A stretch of 26,339 nucleotides of DNA from NCBI GenBank assembly GCA_037443785.1, contig JBBINR010000045.1:1-26339 (forward strand), given 5' to 3'. Made by a program: the position numbers and the translations under genes. Below, piece after piece: positions 6,490-14,310 of the stretch (position 1 is its first letter; the number at the start of each line of letters is the position of its first letter). The DNA comes from JAQUOA01 sp037443785 (GTDB lineage: Bacteria > Bacteroidota > Ignavibacteria > UBA10030 > UBA8401). The notes under the pieces were generated by a model. That model had not been told where the DNA came from. It did no database searches and saw nothing but the letters and a program-made list of their open reading frames with translations.

Positions 6490-6666
6490 ATGAATAGTAT
6501 TACAATTGGAACTTCTGTAAAAATTCTATCTAACCAATTGAACGGGAAGGTCGAGGGAATATGGCAACACGAATACGGAGTAAAATATGATGTGAAATAC
6601 TCTGACGCGAATGGAACAATCCATAATGTTTGGCTTCGTCCCGATGAATTCGAGGTTGTTAACTAA
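6490..6666 (+). CDS. Small beta-barrel-like protein (58 residues)
   Basis: The ATG at 6490 has an excellent Shine-Dalgarno (AAAGGAGGTGAGAAACA) ending just before it. The sequence alternates short beta strands: SITIGTSVKIL, NGKVEGIWQHEYGVKYDVKY, TIHNVWLRPDEFEVV. This is the pattern of SH3/KOW-like small barrels. No catalytic residues or cysteines are seen. It lies 20 bases downstream of the methylase-fold gene and is followed by a hairpin with a T-rich tail. Function unknown, but the strong ribosome-binding site supports it as a real gene. Confidence 0.6.
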   Translation: MNSITIGTSVKILSNQLNGKVEGIWQHEYGVKYDVKYSDANGTIHNVWLRPDEFEVVN

Positions 6667-6674
6667 TAAAAAGG

Positions 6675-6707
6675 ATGATGGAGGAGTAATCTTCCATCAT
6701 TTTCTTA
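6675..6707 (+). terminator. Weak terminator-like hairpin
   Basis: ATGATGGA (6675-6682) and TCCATCAT (6693-6700) form an 8-bp stem with a ten-base loop, followed by TTTTCTT. The stem is AT-rich, so termination may be partial. It lies just after the 58-residue ORF and just before the zinc-ribbon ORF. Confidence 0.4.
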
Positions 6708-6717
6708 AATAAAAAAT

Positions 6718-6882
6718 ATGGCACTTGTAAAAAAGATATGTCCCGATTGCGGCGAAGAATTTGAATCATACACCGTAGTTAAAATACGCTGCACAGGATG
6801 TTCTCATCAAAGAAATCATAATCGGGCAGAAAAAGCATCGAAGTTGCGAGGCTTTAATGAAACGAAGGAACTGCCGGGATAA
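6718..6882 (+). CDS. Small zinc-ribbon protein (54 residues)
   Basis: Starts MALVKKICPDCGEEFES and contains CPDC (Cys8, Cys11) and CTGC (Cys25, Cys28), the two knuckles of a zinc ribbon, followed by a basic tail. Such tiny zinc-ribbon proteins are common in phage early regions and may bind nucleic acid or a partner protein. The ATG at 6718 has no clear Shine-Dalgarno because it comes directly after the hairpin at 6675-6707. About 86 bases without a recognisable feature follow before the next gene. Confidence 0.55.
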   Translation: MALVKKICPDCGEEFESYTVVKIRCTGCSHQRNHNRAEKASKLRGFNETKELPG

Positions 6883-6968
6883 CATCAATATCATCGATTA
6901 TTACGGGACGAATTGGGAATAAAATGCTAAGAATTATTTTAATCAATCAATAAAAATTAGGAGGAACT

Positions 6969-7355
6969 ATGATTGAGACTAACGATGTAAAAGATCGAAT
7001 TCGTCAGATGTTAAAATCGGGTGAGAGTGCAAAAAATATTCTCATCACGATCGGCGGGAAACTTGTCATTCAGGACATCTACAATATGAAATGCGACATG
7101 CGAAAAGCGGGAGAGATTGCCCCTTCCGGATTACAAAAGAAACCATCGCCGAAAAACGGAACCAAGAAAAAGGGAGATGAATTTGACGCTGCATTGATGG
7201 AAGAAATAGAACGATTGCGCGCAGAGAATTCGAAGTTTGCAGCGCTCTCCGTATTATACGACAAGTCGAACACCGGCTTTGCCGTTCATCTCGACAAAAA
7301 AATAAAAATGAATGAGGAGAAGCTGAATCTTCTCGAAGAGTTTCAAAAGAACTGA
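6969..7355 (+). CDS. Hypothetical protein with C-terminal coiled-coil tendency
   Basis: 128 residues with a strong AGGAGG site upstream of the ATG. Residues 1-45 are helical; residues 46-75 form a basic, Pro/Lys-rich linker. Residues 75-128 contain a likely coiled coil (ALMEEIERLRAENSKFAAL) and further charged helix. No known family. It begins a new tightly spaced group that leads into the ParB-family gene. Confidence 0.55.
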   Translation: MIETNDVKDRIRQMLKSGESAKNILITIGGKLVIQDIYNMKCDMRKAGEIAPSGLQKKPSPKNGTKKKGDEFDAALMEEIERLRAENSKFAALSVLYDKSNTGFAVHLDKKIKMNEEKLNLLEEFQKN

Positions 7356-7375
7356 GCCATTCAAAGGATAAGACT

Positions 7376-7819
7376 ATGTTCAATGCAATTTTGGCGACAG
7401 AGATTTTGGAAGTGAAGCCATACGCCGACGACGAAAAGGGAAATGGAATAATCATTGTCGGCAAGGTAGAAACGACGGAGCGAAGTATCTTCAACGATAT
7501 CAATTTTAACGGTAAAGAGGCGGGAGTTTCCTATATCCTTTCGGGCGATGTGCCGCTGAAAGGGAAAAAGATTCCGCTGGCATTTATCAAGCCGGAATTG
7601 GAATTGCAGTTTGGAAGTTTTAAGCACTTGCCGATATCGCTGGAAGAGATCTCTACCGGACCAATGGACAACGGAAAAATATTTGTCTATCTGAAAATTG
7701 ATATTCACAAGCTCGATAAAGAGGTCGCCGGCGAAGTATCGGCAGCACTGAAGGATATTGTCGATATCAAGCTGCGGAAAACGCAGGAAGAACTTGATCT
7801 CCATTCACACAATAATTAA
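7376..7819 (+). CDS. Hypothetical early phage protein
   Basis: 147 residues, beginning 20 bases after the previous stop. The sequence is beta-rich with regularly spaced hydrophobic strands (NGIIIVGKVE, GVSYILSGDVPL, KIFVYLKIDIH) and ends in a helical segment. It has no cysteines, membrane segment or obvious catalytic motif. It lies 22 bases upstream of the ParB-family gene; co-transcription with it suggests a DNA-related role, but this is only context. Confidence 0.55.
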   Translation: MFNAILATEILEVKPYADDEKGNGIIIVGKVETTERSIFNDINFNGKEAGVSYILSGDVPLKGKKIPLAFIKPELELQFGSFKHLPISLEEISTGPMDNGKIFVYLKIDIHKLDKEVAGEVSAALKDIVDIKLRKTQEELDLHSHNN

Positions 7820-7841
7820 TCACCAATCACGGGAGCAATCT

Positions 7842-8084
7842 ATGAAAACACTTGAACCAGAGATAGCGAAACTATCTCAGCTTGTACCATCGAAAACAAA
7901 CCCACGGAAACATTTTCCGGATTCGGAGATAAAAGAACTATCCGAAAGCATTCTATCAAAAAATTTGCAGGACCCGCTTATCGTTCGTTCAATTGAAGGA
8001 AAGAAATTTGAGATCGTCGATGGCGAGCGCCGATATCGCGCATTAAAGCTACTTGGCAAGGACGAAGTTGAAATCGAGATATGA
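7842..8084 (+). CDS. ParB/Spo0J-family protein, N-terminal part (interrupted by in-frame TGA)
   Basis: 80 residues encode the N-terminal ParB nuclease-fold domain: KTNPRKHFPDSEIKELSESI followed by QDPLIVRS and the signature DGERRYRALKLLG. Translation meets TGA at 8082-8084 after VEIEI. The same frame continues without any shift into DFTDAEVVEYQLM and the rest of the family's normal sequence to 9485. Only one codon is affected, and CGA (Arg) to TGA would explain it because ParB proteins often have Arg here. The leader CACGGGAGCAA supplies the ribosome-binding site. The product may be a non-functional fragment unless the stop is read through. Confidence 0.8.
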   Translation: MKTLEPEIAKLSQLVPSKTNPRKHFPDSEIKELSESILSKNLQDPLIVRSIEGKKFEIVDGERRYRALKLLGKDEVEIEI

Positions 8085-8120
8085 GACTTTACGGATGCTG
8101 AGGTTGTAGAATATCAGCTC

Positions 8121-9485
8121 ATGACTTTCCTGCATCGAAAAGATATTACACCGATGGAAGAAGCGAATGCATACATGGAACTATCGAAGAAAGGTATCGC
8201 TCCGGAAACGATCGCAGCGCGTGTTGCCAAATCGGAAAGCCATATTGTAAGAATACTCCGGTTGTTAAAGTTGATTCCGGAAGTAAAGAAGTCGTTTGAT
8301 AAAAACGAACTTCCTCTTGGTCATGCCCTTGAGATATGCCGATTGGAACCCGCGGAGCAAATGAAATCCTTCGAATGGGCGATGGAAAATTTCGATGAGA
8401 ATTCACAGCCAAAGAGCCTTGGCGATCTGCGGCAATTCATAACCGAGGAGATTCATCTCGATCTTCGAGAGGCTGCATTCGATAAAAAAGATGCAACCTT
8501 ATGCCCGTTAGCCGGTGCATGCACTAATTGCAACAAGCGCACGGGATTCAATAAGGAATTATTCAACGACATCACGAAAGCCGATATCTGTGCCGATCCG
8601 AAATGCTTCAACGAAAAACAGATGGCACATCTTGAACGGGTGAAAACGAAATTAAAAACGGAAAAAAAGAAGTTTGTGGAGATCACCAGTGGTTTCACTA
8701 AGCCGAAAGATCATCCCAATGCTATCACCGATCGCTCATTCAAAACCATTACAGGAAAGCCATGTAGTAAAGCGATCGTCGGTCTCCTAATTGACGGAAG
8801 CAAGAAAGGGACGGAAGAACTAATATGCCGGGATAAAACATGCTCGCGACATTGGGGCAGTGACTATCGCCATGATTCTGCAGTAGAGAAAACGAAGGAA
8901 AAAGTAAAATCTGCCGCAACGGTGGAAAAGGAACGAATTGAAAAGGTGAACAAAGAAATGCAACATCACGCCGAGGAGCTCACCAAGGAATGGATTGTGA
9001 AAGCGCTCCCCGACAAACTTCCAACAAAACTCTCGCCGAAGGATCTTCCGGAAATTGCCGATGCGATTCTGGACAATGGTGATGCGGAGAATTTTGTCGA
9101 GACAGTGCTGAAATACCAATTTGGCTATTCAAACAGAATCGGGAAATTAAAAAAGAAAAAGGCAGCGGAACTTGTGCAGATCATCTATGCCGGGCTATTA
9201 GGGATACAGATTGACAACGATTATAACGAACAAGTATTGATCAACAAAGCAGCAGAGTTGGGTATGGATGTGAAGAAACTGCAGAAGGAAGCGCTGGTCG
9301 AAGCCCGGAAAGAATTTACAGAACAATTGAAACCGATCAAGGAACAAGAGGAAACAAAAAAAGCGGAGGAACATAGCGAGAATGCCGGAACGATCAATGG
9401 GATTGGGGTCAAAGAAATTCATCAAACAGCGAAACCGAATCGGAAGAAGCGGACGGTGAAGAAAGGGAAGAAGGTAAAGAAATGA
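8121..9485 (+). CDS. ParB/Spo0J-family protein, C-terminal part with Cys-rich insert
   Basis: The frame is continuous with 7842-8084 except for the TGA; the ATG at 8121 is the first later start. Residues 1-60 complete the ParB domain and its HTH (IAARVAKSESHIVRILRLLK). A cysteine cluster follows at about 128-165 (CPLAGACTNCNKRTGF, DICADPKCFNE), as in many phage and plasmid ParB proteins. Long charged helices come next, and the tail is very basic (NRKKRTVKKGKKVKK). Intact, the protein would be about 547 residues and would bind DNA for partition, segregation or gene control. No ParA partner is in the window. Either a pseudogene or a gene expressed from two starts. Confidence 0.8.
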   Translation: MTFLHRKDITPMEEANAYMELSKKGIAPETIAARVAKSESHIVRILRLLKLIPEVKKSFDKNELPLGHALEICRLEPAEQMKSFEWAMENFDENSQPKSLGDLRQFITEEIHLDLREAAFDKKDATLCPLAGACTNCNKRTGFNKELFNDITKADICADPKCFNEKQMAHLERVKTKLKTEKKKFVEITSGFTKPKDHPNAITDRSFKTITGKPCSKAIVGLLIDGSKKGTEELICRDKTCSRHWGSDYRHDSAVEKTKEKVKSAATVEKERIEKVNKEMQHHAEELTKEWIVKALPDKLPTKLSPKDLPEIADAILDNGDAENFVETVLKYQFGYSNRIGKLKKKKAAELVQIIYAGLLGIQIDNDYNEQVLINKAAELGMDVKKLQKEALVEARKEFTEQLKPIKEQEETKKAEEHSENAGTINGIGVKEIHQTAKPNRKKRTVKKGKKVKK

Positions 9486-9694
9486 CGGTCAATATAATTG
9501 ATCACGGTAATTTGATTGAAGTAACTTTGATTCCGCAAACGATCGCCGAGAGCGCATTATTGATGCGCCTCGGCGCGAATGCCAAAAAGGACGGCGCTTC
9601 GGTCAGGTCATATTTTTTAGGAGATCGGATCGATACAAACATTCAATTCACGCTGAAACAGCGAAAAGAAATTTCAATCGGGACGAAGGAGTGA
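9482..9694 (+). CDS. Small hypothetical protein
   Basis: 70 residues, starting in a four-base overlap (ATGA) with the ParB-family gene, so translation is coupled. Predicted as strands followed by a helix with a positive C-terminus. No motif recognised. The four-base overlap with the next gene (GTGA) continues the operon. Confidence 0.5.
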   Translation: MTVNIIDHGNLIEVTLIPQTIAESALLMRLGANAKKDGASVRSYFLGDRIDTNIQFTLKQRKEISIGTKE

Positions 9695-10110
9695 ACTATC
9701 TTCCACAAATATTGAAACGATATTGCGAGATCCAGCCAGAGTTCAAACTCGAGCGTCCGCTCTATGTCGATAGGACATTGATCGGGTATATCATGATGAG
9801 TTTTGGAAATGAGCGTTTGTTTTTGATCGGCAGCACGGTGAAGGATGCGTCAATAAATGAAGTTTTTCTACCGCTTGAAATATTGAAAGGTGCACAGTTC
9901 TTGAAATGGAAAGTCATTATTGGGGTCGGAGAGCGGATGTTTGTCTGCAACGGTCAAAATCTAAAATGGGATCCTCCCTTTGCGATTAAAGGTGTGATGG
10001 TGGCAAAGGTGAAGATTGCGGAGATCGAAGCAACGGAAATGCGGTTGCCAAAGGTTGAAGATGGAATCGTGCCACCGATTACGGAAACTATATCGGCGGG
10101 GAATAGATGA
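9691..10110 (+). CDS. Hypothetical protein
   Basis: 139 residues with a GTG start that overlaps the previous stop; an ATG-based start is not available nearby. The sequence is beta-rich (RLFLIGSTVK, FLKWKVIIGVGERMFVCNG) with a Pro-containing polar tail. Its stop overlaps the ATG of the DUF5131 gene (ATGA). No family recognised; the operon position links it to the ParB and Gp37/Gp68 genes. Confidence 0.5.
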   Translation: MNYLPQILKRYCEIQPEFKLERPLYVDRTLIGYIMMSFGNERLFLIGSTVKDASINEVFLPLEILKGAQFLKWKVIIGVGERMFVCNGQNLKWDPPFAIKGVMVAKVKIAEIEATEMRLPKVEDGIVPPITETISAGNR

Positions 10111-11054
10111 GCAAAACGAAAATTGAATGGACGGATCGGCGATGGAATCCGATCACCGGATGCACAAAGATAAGTCAGGGTTGCAAGAATTGTTACGCTG
10201 AAACAATGGCAAAAAGATTTTGGGGGAAACGAAAGTTTACGGATATCAAGACGCATCCGGAGCGACTGCACGAACCAATGCGGGTAATGAAACCGAGCAT
10301 GTTTTTCGTCAATTCGATGTCCGATCTTTTCCATCCCGATATTCCTTTCCATTTCATCGATATTATTTTTGCTCAAATGGCAGTGGCACGTTGGCATACC
10401 TACCAAATTTTAACAAAGCGTCCCGAGCGAGCGTTGGAATATTTCGCATGGAAGGATAAAGCGTGGGTTGCCCCGGGAATGCAGGGGGATGAACGAATTC
10501 GTTTTCAATGTTATCATTATTTTGCAATTGATATTGACCCAAAGGAATGGCACTGGCCGCTGAAAAATGTATGGATTGGCGTGAGTGTGGAGGATGAAAC
10601 AACTGCGCGAGAACGGATACCAATTTTGCAAAAGATACCAGCCGCGGTAAAATTTTTGTCCATTGAGCCATTGATTGACCGGATTAATATCAAACCCTTA
10701 CTGAAAGGAATCGATTGGGTAATTGTTGGCGGAGAAAGCGGACGCGGTGCAAGACCAATGCATCCGGATTGGGTTCGGACGATACGTGATGAATGCTGTG
10801 AAATGAAAATTCCATTCTTCTTTAAGCAATGGGGCGAATGGTGTCCCGCGGATGGATATTATGAAACATGCATTGATACTTATTTAGCCGGGGAATTACA
10901 AAACGGGGAAGAAACCGCTGTGCCGCTTGGGATGAACAACCGATCGAAGAAGAATTTTTATTGGGACAATGAAGTCTTTGCCGTACGCATAGGAAAGAAA
11001 AAAGCGGGGCGTCTTCTGGATGGCATTGAGCATAATGCAGTGCCGGGAAAATAA
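10107..11054 (+). CDS. Phage Gp37/Gp68-family protein (DUF5131), three-Cys motif
   Basis: 315 residues with the family's typical opening SKTKIEWTDRRWNPITGCTK. Cys19, Cys26 and Cys29 form the CX6CX2C motif (TGCTKISQGCKNCYAE) that is thought to bind an iron-sulfur cluster in the manner of radical-SAM proteins. Further family marks are FFVNSMSDLFHPDIP, YQILTKRPER, VWIGVSVE, FLSIEPLI and IVGGESGRGARPM, and the length fits the family. The biochemical role is not established; members are common in phages and mobile elements, often beside a partner called TcmP. No TcmP-like gene is seen here. The gene is last in its operon and is followed by an inverted-repeat region. Confidence 0.92.
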   Translation: MSKTKIEWTDRRWNPITGCTKISQGCKNCYAETMAKRFWGKRKFTDIKTHPERLHEPMRVMKPSMFFVNSMSDLFHPDIPFHFIDIIFAQMAVARWHTYQILTKRPERALEYFAWKDKAWVAPGMQGDERIRFQCYHYFAIDIDPKEWHWPLKNVWIGVSVEDETTARERIPILQKIPAAVKFLSIEPLIDRINIKPLLKGIDWVIVGGESGRGARPMHPDWVRTIRDECCEMKIPFFFKQWGEWCPADGYYETCIDTYLAGELQNGEETAVPLGMNNRSKKNFYWDNEVFAVRIGKKKAGRLLDGIEHNAVPGK

Positions 11055-11070
11055 TTTGGCACTGACATTG

Positions 11071-11154
11071 TAGAGGCGAAGTCTTTTTGTTAAAAAAAGA
11101 CTTCGCTGCGCCTCTAAAATAAAGACTTACGAGGAAAAAGACCTCGCCGCGTAA
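11071..11154. repeat. Tandem hairpin repeats after the DUF5131 gene (possible terminator)
   Basis: GCGAAGTCTTTTT (11076-11088) pairs perfectly with AAAAAGACTTCGC (11094-11106), extended by TAGAG/CTCTA across a five-base bulge. A second hairpin follows: TTACGAGG (11127-11134) against CCTC (11142-11145) and GTAA (11151-11154), again with five unpaired bases on the right side. The right arms are near-copies of each other: AAAAAGACTTCGCTGCG (11094-11110) and AAAAAGACCTCGCCGCG (11135-11151). The first hairpin could terminate transcription in either direction. The rest of 11055-11308 is AT-rich, with three ACTAAT copies (11277, 11284, 11299) and no ORF. Confidence 0.5.
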
Positions 11155-11308
11155 TTAGGCGAAATTAAAAATTGAATTGTAAACACAGGCAGAAAAATTA
11201 AAAATGGCGACGTGGGAAATAAAGTACCTATATATACACACACACGTTCTTACTTTTTTACCGATACACCCGCATGACTAATTACTAATACTCTTAAAAC
11301 TAATACGA

Positions 11309-11890
11309 ATGGCAAGAGATACGCATCTACGAAAAAAATATTACAGAAAGTTATGTGAAAGAGATGGAGAGAAATGCCGGGTGTGCGGACAGATTCCACC
11401 AATGGTATATTTAGAAATCGACCATAAGGATGGAAACAAAGATCACAATCCACCGGACATGTCAAACTTTCAACTACTATGTAGAACGCACAATCGAAAG
11501 AAGAATCCCCGGGGAAAGGGAAGAGGAGAGATTGAGAAAAGGAAGCTAATATCGCTCGATAATTATAATGATCTCATGGATCAATCGAGGATGTCTCCGG
11601 AGATGTATACCAGGAACAAATGCAAGCCGATGTTTTGCCATTGGCTGTATCAAAAAGTAAAAAAAGAAGGACAAATAACAGTGCATGAAGCGATTTACGC
11701 AGGAGCAAAGGTTGCAGGATGTTCATCGCACACAATCAGGACATCGTATCTACCGGAGGAGGCAAGTAGTGAAGGGTTATTTAGAATTGTTCATGATGAA
11801 GAGGCAAAGAAGAATTTTGTAAAGTTACGTGATGCATCAGTGCTTGGAGTGGATGTTGATTTTGAAATCATAGATGAGAAAAACGACTAA
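11309..11890 (+). CDS. HNH endonuclease
   Basis: 193 residues. The N-terminal third is a complete HNH zinc-finger nuclease domain: CRVCG (Cys23, Cys26), EIDHKDGNKDHNPPD with Asp38-His39, then NFQLLCRTHNRKKN (Asn53, Cys58, His61, Asn62). The C-terminal part is helical, with no other known domain. HNH proteins near terminase genes stimulate DNA packaging cleavage in several phages, but this one lies about 6 kb upstream of the terminase, so it could equally be a homing-type enzyme. It ends one base before the gpZ-like gene. No strong Shine-Dalgarno is seen. Confidence 0.88.
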   Translation: MARDTHLRKKYYRKLCERDGEKCRVCGQIPPMVYLEIDHKDGNKDHNPPDMSNFQLLCRTHNRKKNPRGKGRGEIEKRKLISLDNYNDLMDQSRMSPEMYTRNKCKPMFCHWLYQKVKKEGQITVHEAIYAGAKVAGCSSHTIRTSYLPEEASSEGLFRIVHDEEAKKNFVKLRDASVLGVDVDFEIIDEKND

Positions 11891-11891
11891 A

Positions 11892-12443
11892 ATGCTAACA
11901 ATTAAATCAAATTTTGATAAGACAAAGCTGGCAAAACAAGCCGAAAAATTCCCTTTGGCAGGCTCAAGAGCGCTTAATGAAACGATGAAACAAGCCCGGA
12001 CATTTGCATCGAAAAAGGTTCGTGAAATATACAATATTGGGCGGTCTGAATTGCGTGGTGAATTCACAATCATACCTGCAAAGAAAAACAATTTGATTGC
12101 TCAATTACTTATCTCCGGCGCACCTATTGGTATCATTAAATTCAATCCCACACAAACCGCAGAAGGCGTAGCATTCGCTATACGGATAGGTAATCAACGA
12201 ACATTATTGCATGGTTTCATCCAACAGATGCAGAGTGGGCACATAGGGGTGTTCACAAGAACAGGTGTGTTGGCTGTAATGAAGCGGGGCAGTTATAAGG
12301 GGAAGGTGAGGGAGCAAATCAAAGAACGATTTACTCTTGACTTATCAACAATGGTGACATCGAAAGAATTTCAACACGACATACAGAATTTTATTGATGA
12401 GAATTTACCGCGCATCCTTGCATCAAAAATGAAAGAACTTTAG
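11892..12443 (+). CDS. gpZ-like minor tail protein
   Basis: 183 residues from the ATG at 11892 (MLTIKSNFDKTK); an in-frame ATG at 11874 would overlap the HNH gene. The sequence follows the lambda gpZ / minor tail Z pattern: SRALNETMKQARTFASKKVR near the N-terminus, YNIGRSELRGEFTI, a beta region with GAPIGIIKF, GHIGVFTRTG, IKERFTLDLSTMV and a helical end with ILASKMKEL. Such proteins help complete the tail tube and stabilise the end joining the head. It is oddly placed, well upstream of terminase and head genes and next to an HNH gene, instead of in the tail module. Confidence 0.65.
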   Translation: MLTIKSNFDKTKLAKQAEKFPLAGSRALNETMKQARTFASKKVREIYNIGRSELRGEFTIIPAKKNNLIAQLLISGAPIGIIKFNPTQTAEGVAFAIRIGNQRTLLHGFIQQMQSGHIGVFTRTGVLAVMKRGSYKGKVREQIKERFTLDLSTMVTSKEFQHDIQNFIDENLPRILASKMKEL

Positions 12444-12546
12444 CGGGTCCTTTTTGAATATTTTACAAAGCGGGTGCGAAGCGAGCGCAATCTGTTTTTA
12501 GTTATAACCAAAAAAAATCACTGTTCCATTCCATAGGAGAAAACAC

Positions 12547-13134
12547 ATGAAAGTAGTTCAAAAAGAAATATCGAAGTTGCATTTGGCGGATTACAATCCA
12601 CGCCGAATGACAGAAGCACAAGAAAAAGAGTTGACGCAAAGCATTAAAGAATTCGGTTTAGTCGATCCAATTCTCATCAATTCACATCCAACACGGCGAA
12701 ACATTATCATCGGTGGGCATCAGCGGGTAATAATCGCAAAAAAATTAAAAATAAAATTAGTCGATTGTGTTGAGGTATCTCTGCCATTAGAACGTGAACG
12801 CGAGCTCAATATTCGCCTGAATAAAAATAACGGTGAGTGGGATTTCAAAAAACTACAGGAAGGATTCGACGTTCAAGAGCTGCTCAACTGGGGATTCACC
12901 AAGAAAGAACTCGAGATCAACGTCGCCGATCTTGTGGATAAAACAAAACCGGGCAAGCGCAAGGTGCGGCAAAATGTGGATGTAGCGTATCAGCTCGGAG
13001 ATATTCGTTTTGTCGTTCCTCAATCGATCTACATAAAATGGATTGACGAATTGGCGAAGAAAAAGGGGATGAAGAAAGAATCGCAGATCGCAGAAATAAA
13101 ACGACGCTTAAAAATCCCGGCGAAGGTGAAGTAA
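12547..13134 (+). CDS. ParB-like N-terminal domain protein, without methyltransferase domain
   Basis: 195 residues with AGGAG upstream of the ATG. Residues 1-90 form a ParB/sulfiredoxin-like domain: LHLADYNPRRMTE, SIKEFGLVDPILIN and the signature IIGGHQRVIIAKKL. Residues about 145-155 read VAYQLGDIRFVVP. In phage ParB-methyltransferase fusions this resembles the junction (YQLGDHRL) that leads into an adenine methylase, but here the methylase is missing and only a short basic tail remains. It may act as a DNA-binding accessory. The stop overlaps the next ATG by one base. Confidence 0.8.
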   Translation: MKVVQKEISKLHLADYNPRRMTEAQEKELTQSIKEFGLVDPILINSHPTRRNIIIGGHQRVIIAKKLKIKLVDCVEVSLPLERERELNIRLNKNNGEWDFKKLQEGFDVQELLNWGFTKKELEINVADLVDKTKPGKRKVRQNVDVAYQLGDIRFVVPQSIYIKWIDELAKKKGMKKESQIAEIKRRLKIPAKVK

Positions 13135-13502
13135 TGTATTCCGGAATTATCAAATGTCTTCCTAAAAAATGGTTCAATGAAGTTGGTGGGGAAAAATATC
13201 TTAATCGAACGTTTGACGAGCGAATAGCAAAAAATCCTGAGTGGTGGTTTTACATGTCGCTCGCAGGAAAACCGAAATATGACGTGCTTCATTGTTATTT
13301 ATTAATCAATGGTTTTCTTCGCTTTCGATTAAATATTGCAGAGATCTTGCCAGGCGGAACAATGACTTTCAGAGATAGAGAAGTACCACAGACATGGACG
13401 GCAAAATATTGGATGATATTAACCGCACCAGTCATTAAACCTAAAATTGCAATTCCTATGAAAGGATTTCAAGGATTTCGGTACACAGAGGAAATATTTT
13501 AA
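13134..13502 (+). CDS. Hypothetical protein
   Basis: 122 residues, translationally coupled to the ParB-like genes on both sides by one-base stop/start overlaps. Aromatic-rich, with likely strands in its second half (YDVLHCYLLINGFLRFRLNI, KYWMILTAPVI). The layout could suggest a small PUA/ASCH-like fold but no signature residues are clear, so no family is assigned. Confidence 0.5.
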   Translation: MYSGIIKCLPKKWFNEVGGEKYLNRTFDERIAKNPEWWFYMSLAGKPKYDVLHCYLLINGFLRFRLNIAEILPGGTMTFRDREVPQTWTAKYWMILTAPVIKPKIAIPMKGFQGFRYTEEIF

Positions 13503-14122
13503 TGAAAAAGCGACCATTCCACATCCAGCTCGTCCCGATCAAAACAATCAAAGGCGCGGAATACAACCCCCGCGCTTTTGATCCAAAACGATTCGCACTC
13601 ATAAAAGAATCGCTCAATAAACTCGGCTGGCTTCTTCCCGCGTATGCATGCAACGGCGTTTTGTTGTCCGGGCATCAACGAACACTCGCATGGAAAGAAT
13701 TAGGATATAAAGAAATCCCGGTCGTTGAAGTCGAAGGACTCTCGCACGCAGAGCGCGATCCGCAATTTCAAAATGCGATCGGAAGGACCAACTACAGCGA
13801 AACTCAATTTTCTCATGCCAACATGATCGCCAATTTTGAAAGCAATACGATCCTCGGAGAGATTATTTCCGGCGCGCCCAAGGCGCAGAAATTTTACACA
13901 TTGCCGGAGCTGAAAGAGCAGGTCGAAAAATATTATCACAACGTGATCGGATTCGATTCCGGGAACAATGTGTACTGCCACGGCTCGGCACCGCGCAAGA
14001 TCGACAAAAAGAAACTCCGCGAAGCAATCGAATTCGAATTCAACCTTCCTTATCCCAATGACAAATCGCTCGGCATGGAGAAGGAAGCAATCAAAGCATT
14101 CAAAATGAGAGGTGTGTTATGA
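13502..14122 (+). CDS. ParB-like N-terminal domain protein
   Basis: 206 residues. Residues 1-75 carry the ParB-type domain: VPIKTIKGAEYNPRAFDPKR, ESLNKLGWLLPAY and LLSGHQRTLAWKELGYKEIP. The remaining 130 residues are helical and end in a polar, probably nucleic-acid-contacting tail. There is no HTH of the partition type and no methylase domain. It is the third ParB-family gene in the window and is coupled to its neighbours by overlaps. Confidence 0.8.
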   Translation: MKKRPFHIQLVPIKTIKGAEYNPRAFDPKRFALIKESLNKLGWLLPAYACNGVLLSGHQRTLAWKELGYKEIPVVEVEGLSHAERDPQFQNAIGRTNYSETQFSHANMIANFESNTILGEIISGAPKAQKFYTLPELKEQVEKYYHNVIGFDSGNNVYCHGSAPRKIDKKKLREAIEFEFNLPYPNDKSLGMEKEAIKAFKMRGVL

Positions 14123-14310
14123 AATGGAAATTTTTATTTGCGCTATTGTTAAGTACGGCGATCTTGGCAATATGCTGGATAGGATCGGGATTGTTGAAAG
14201 AAAATCTAATTTGGCTTTCATTCATTCCAAATATGTTTTTAATGGCTGGATTATTTTTTTGGGTTTTACATGTTTGGGAAATTGACGAACAAAAAGAGCC
14301 GAAGCAATGA
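14119..14310 (+). CDS. Small two-helix membrane protein
   Basis: 63 residues with two hydrophobic helices, about 5-25 (FLFALLLSTAILAICWIGSG) and 32-52 (LSFIPNMFLMAGLFFWVLHV), and a charged C-terminus. Both ends overlap neighbouring genes by four bases. Size and topology would fit a class II holin, but no endolysin is nearby, so a holin call is not supported. Function unknown. Confidence 0.5.
   Translation: MKWKFLFALLLSTAILAICWIGSGLLKENLIWLSFIPNMFLMAGLFFWVLHVWEIDEQKEPKQ

Noticed and set aside
14119..14310. Holin
   Set aside because: Two membrane helices fit, but no endolysin or lysis cassette is close, and the gene lies in a metabolic operon.
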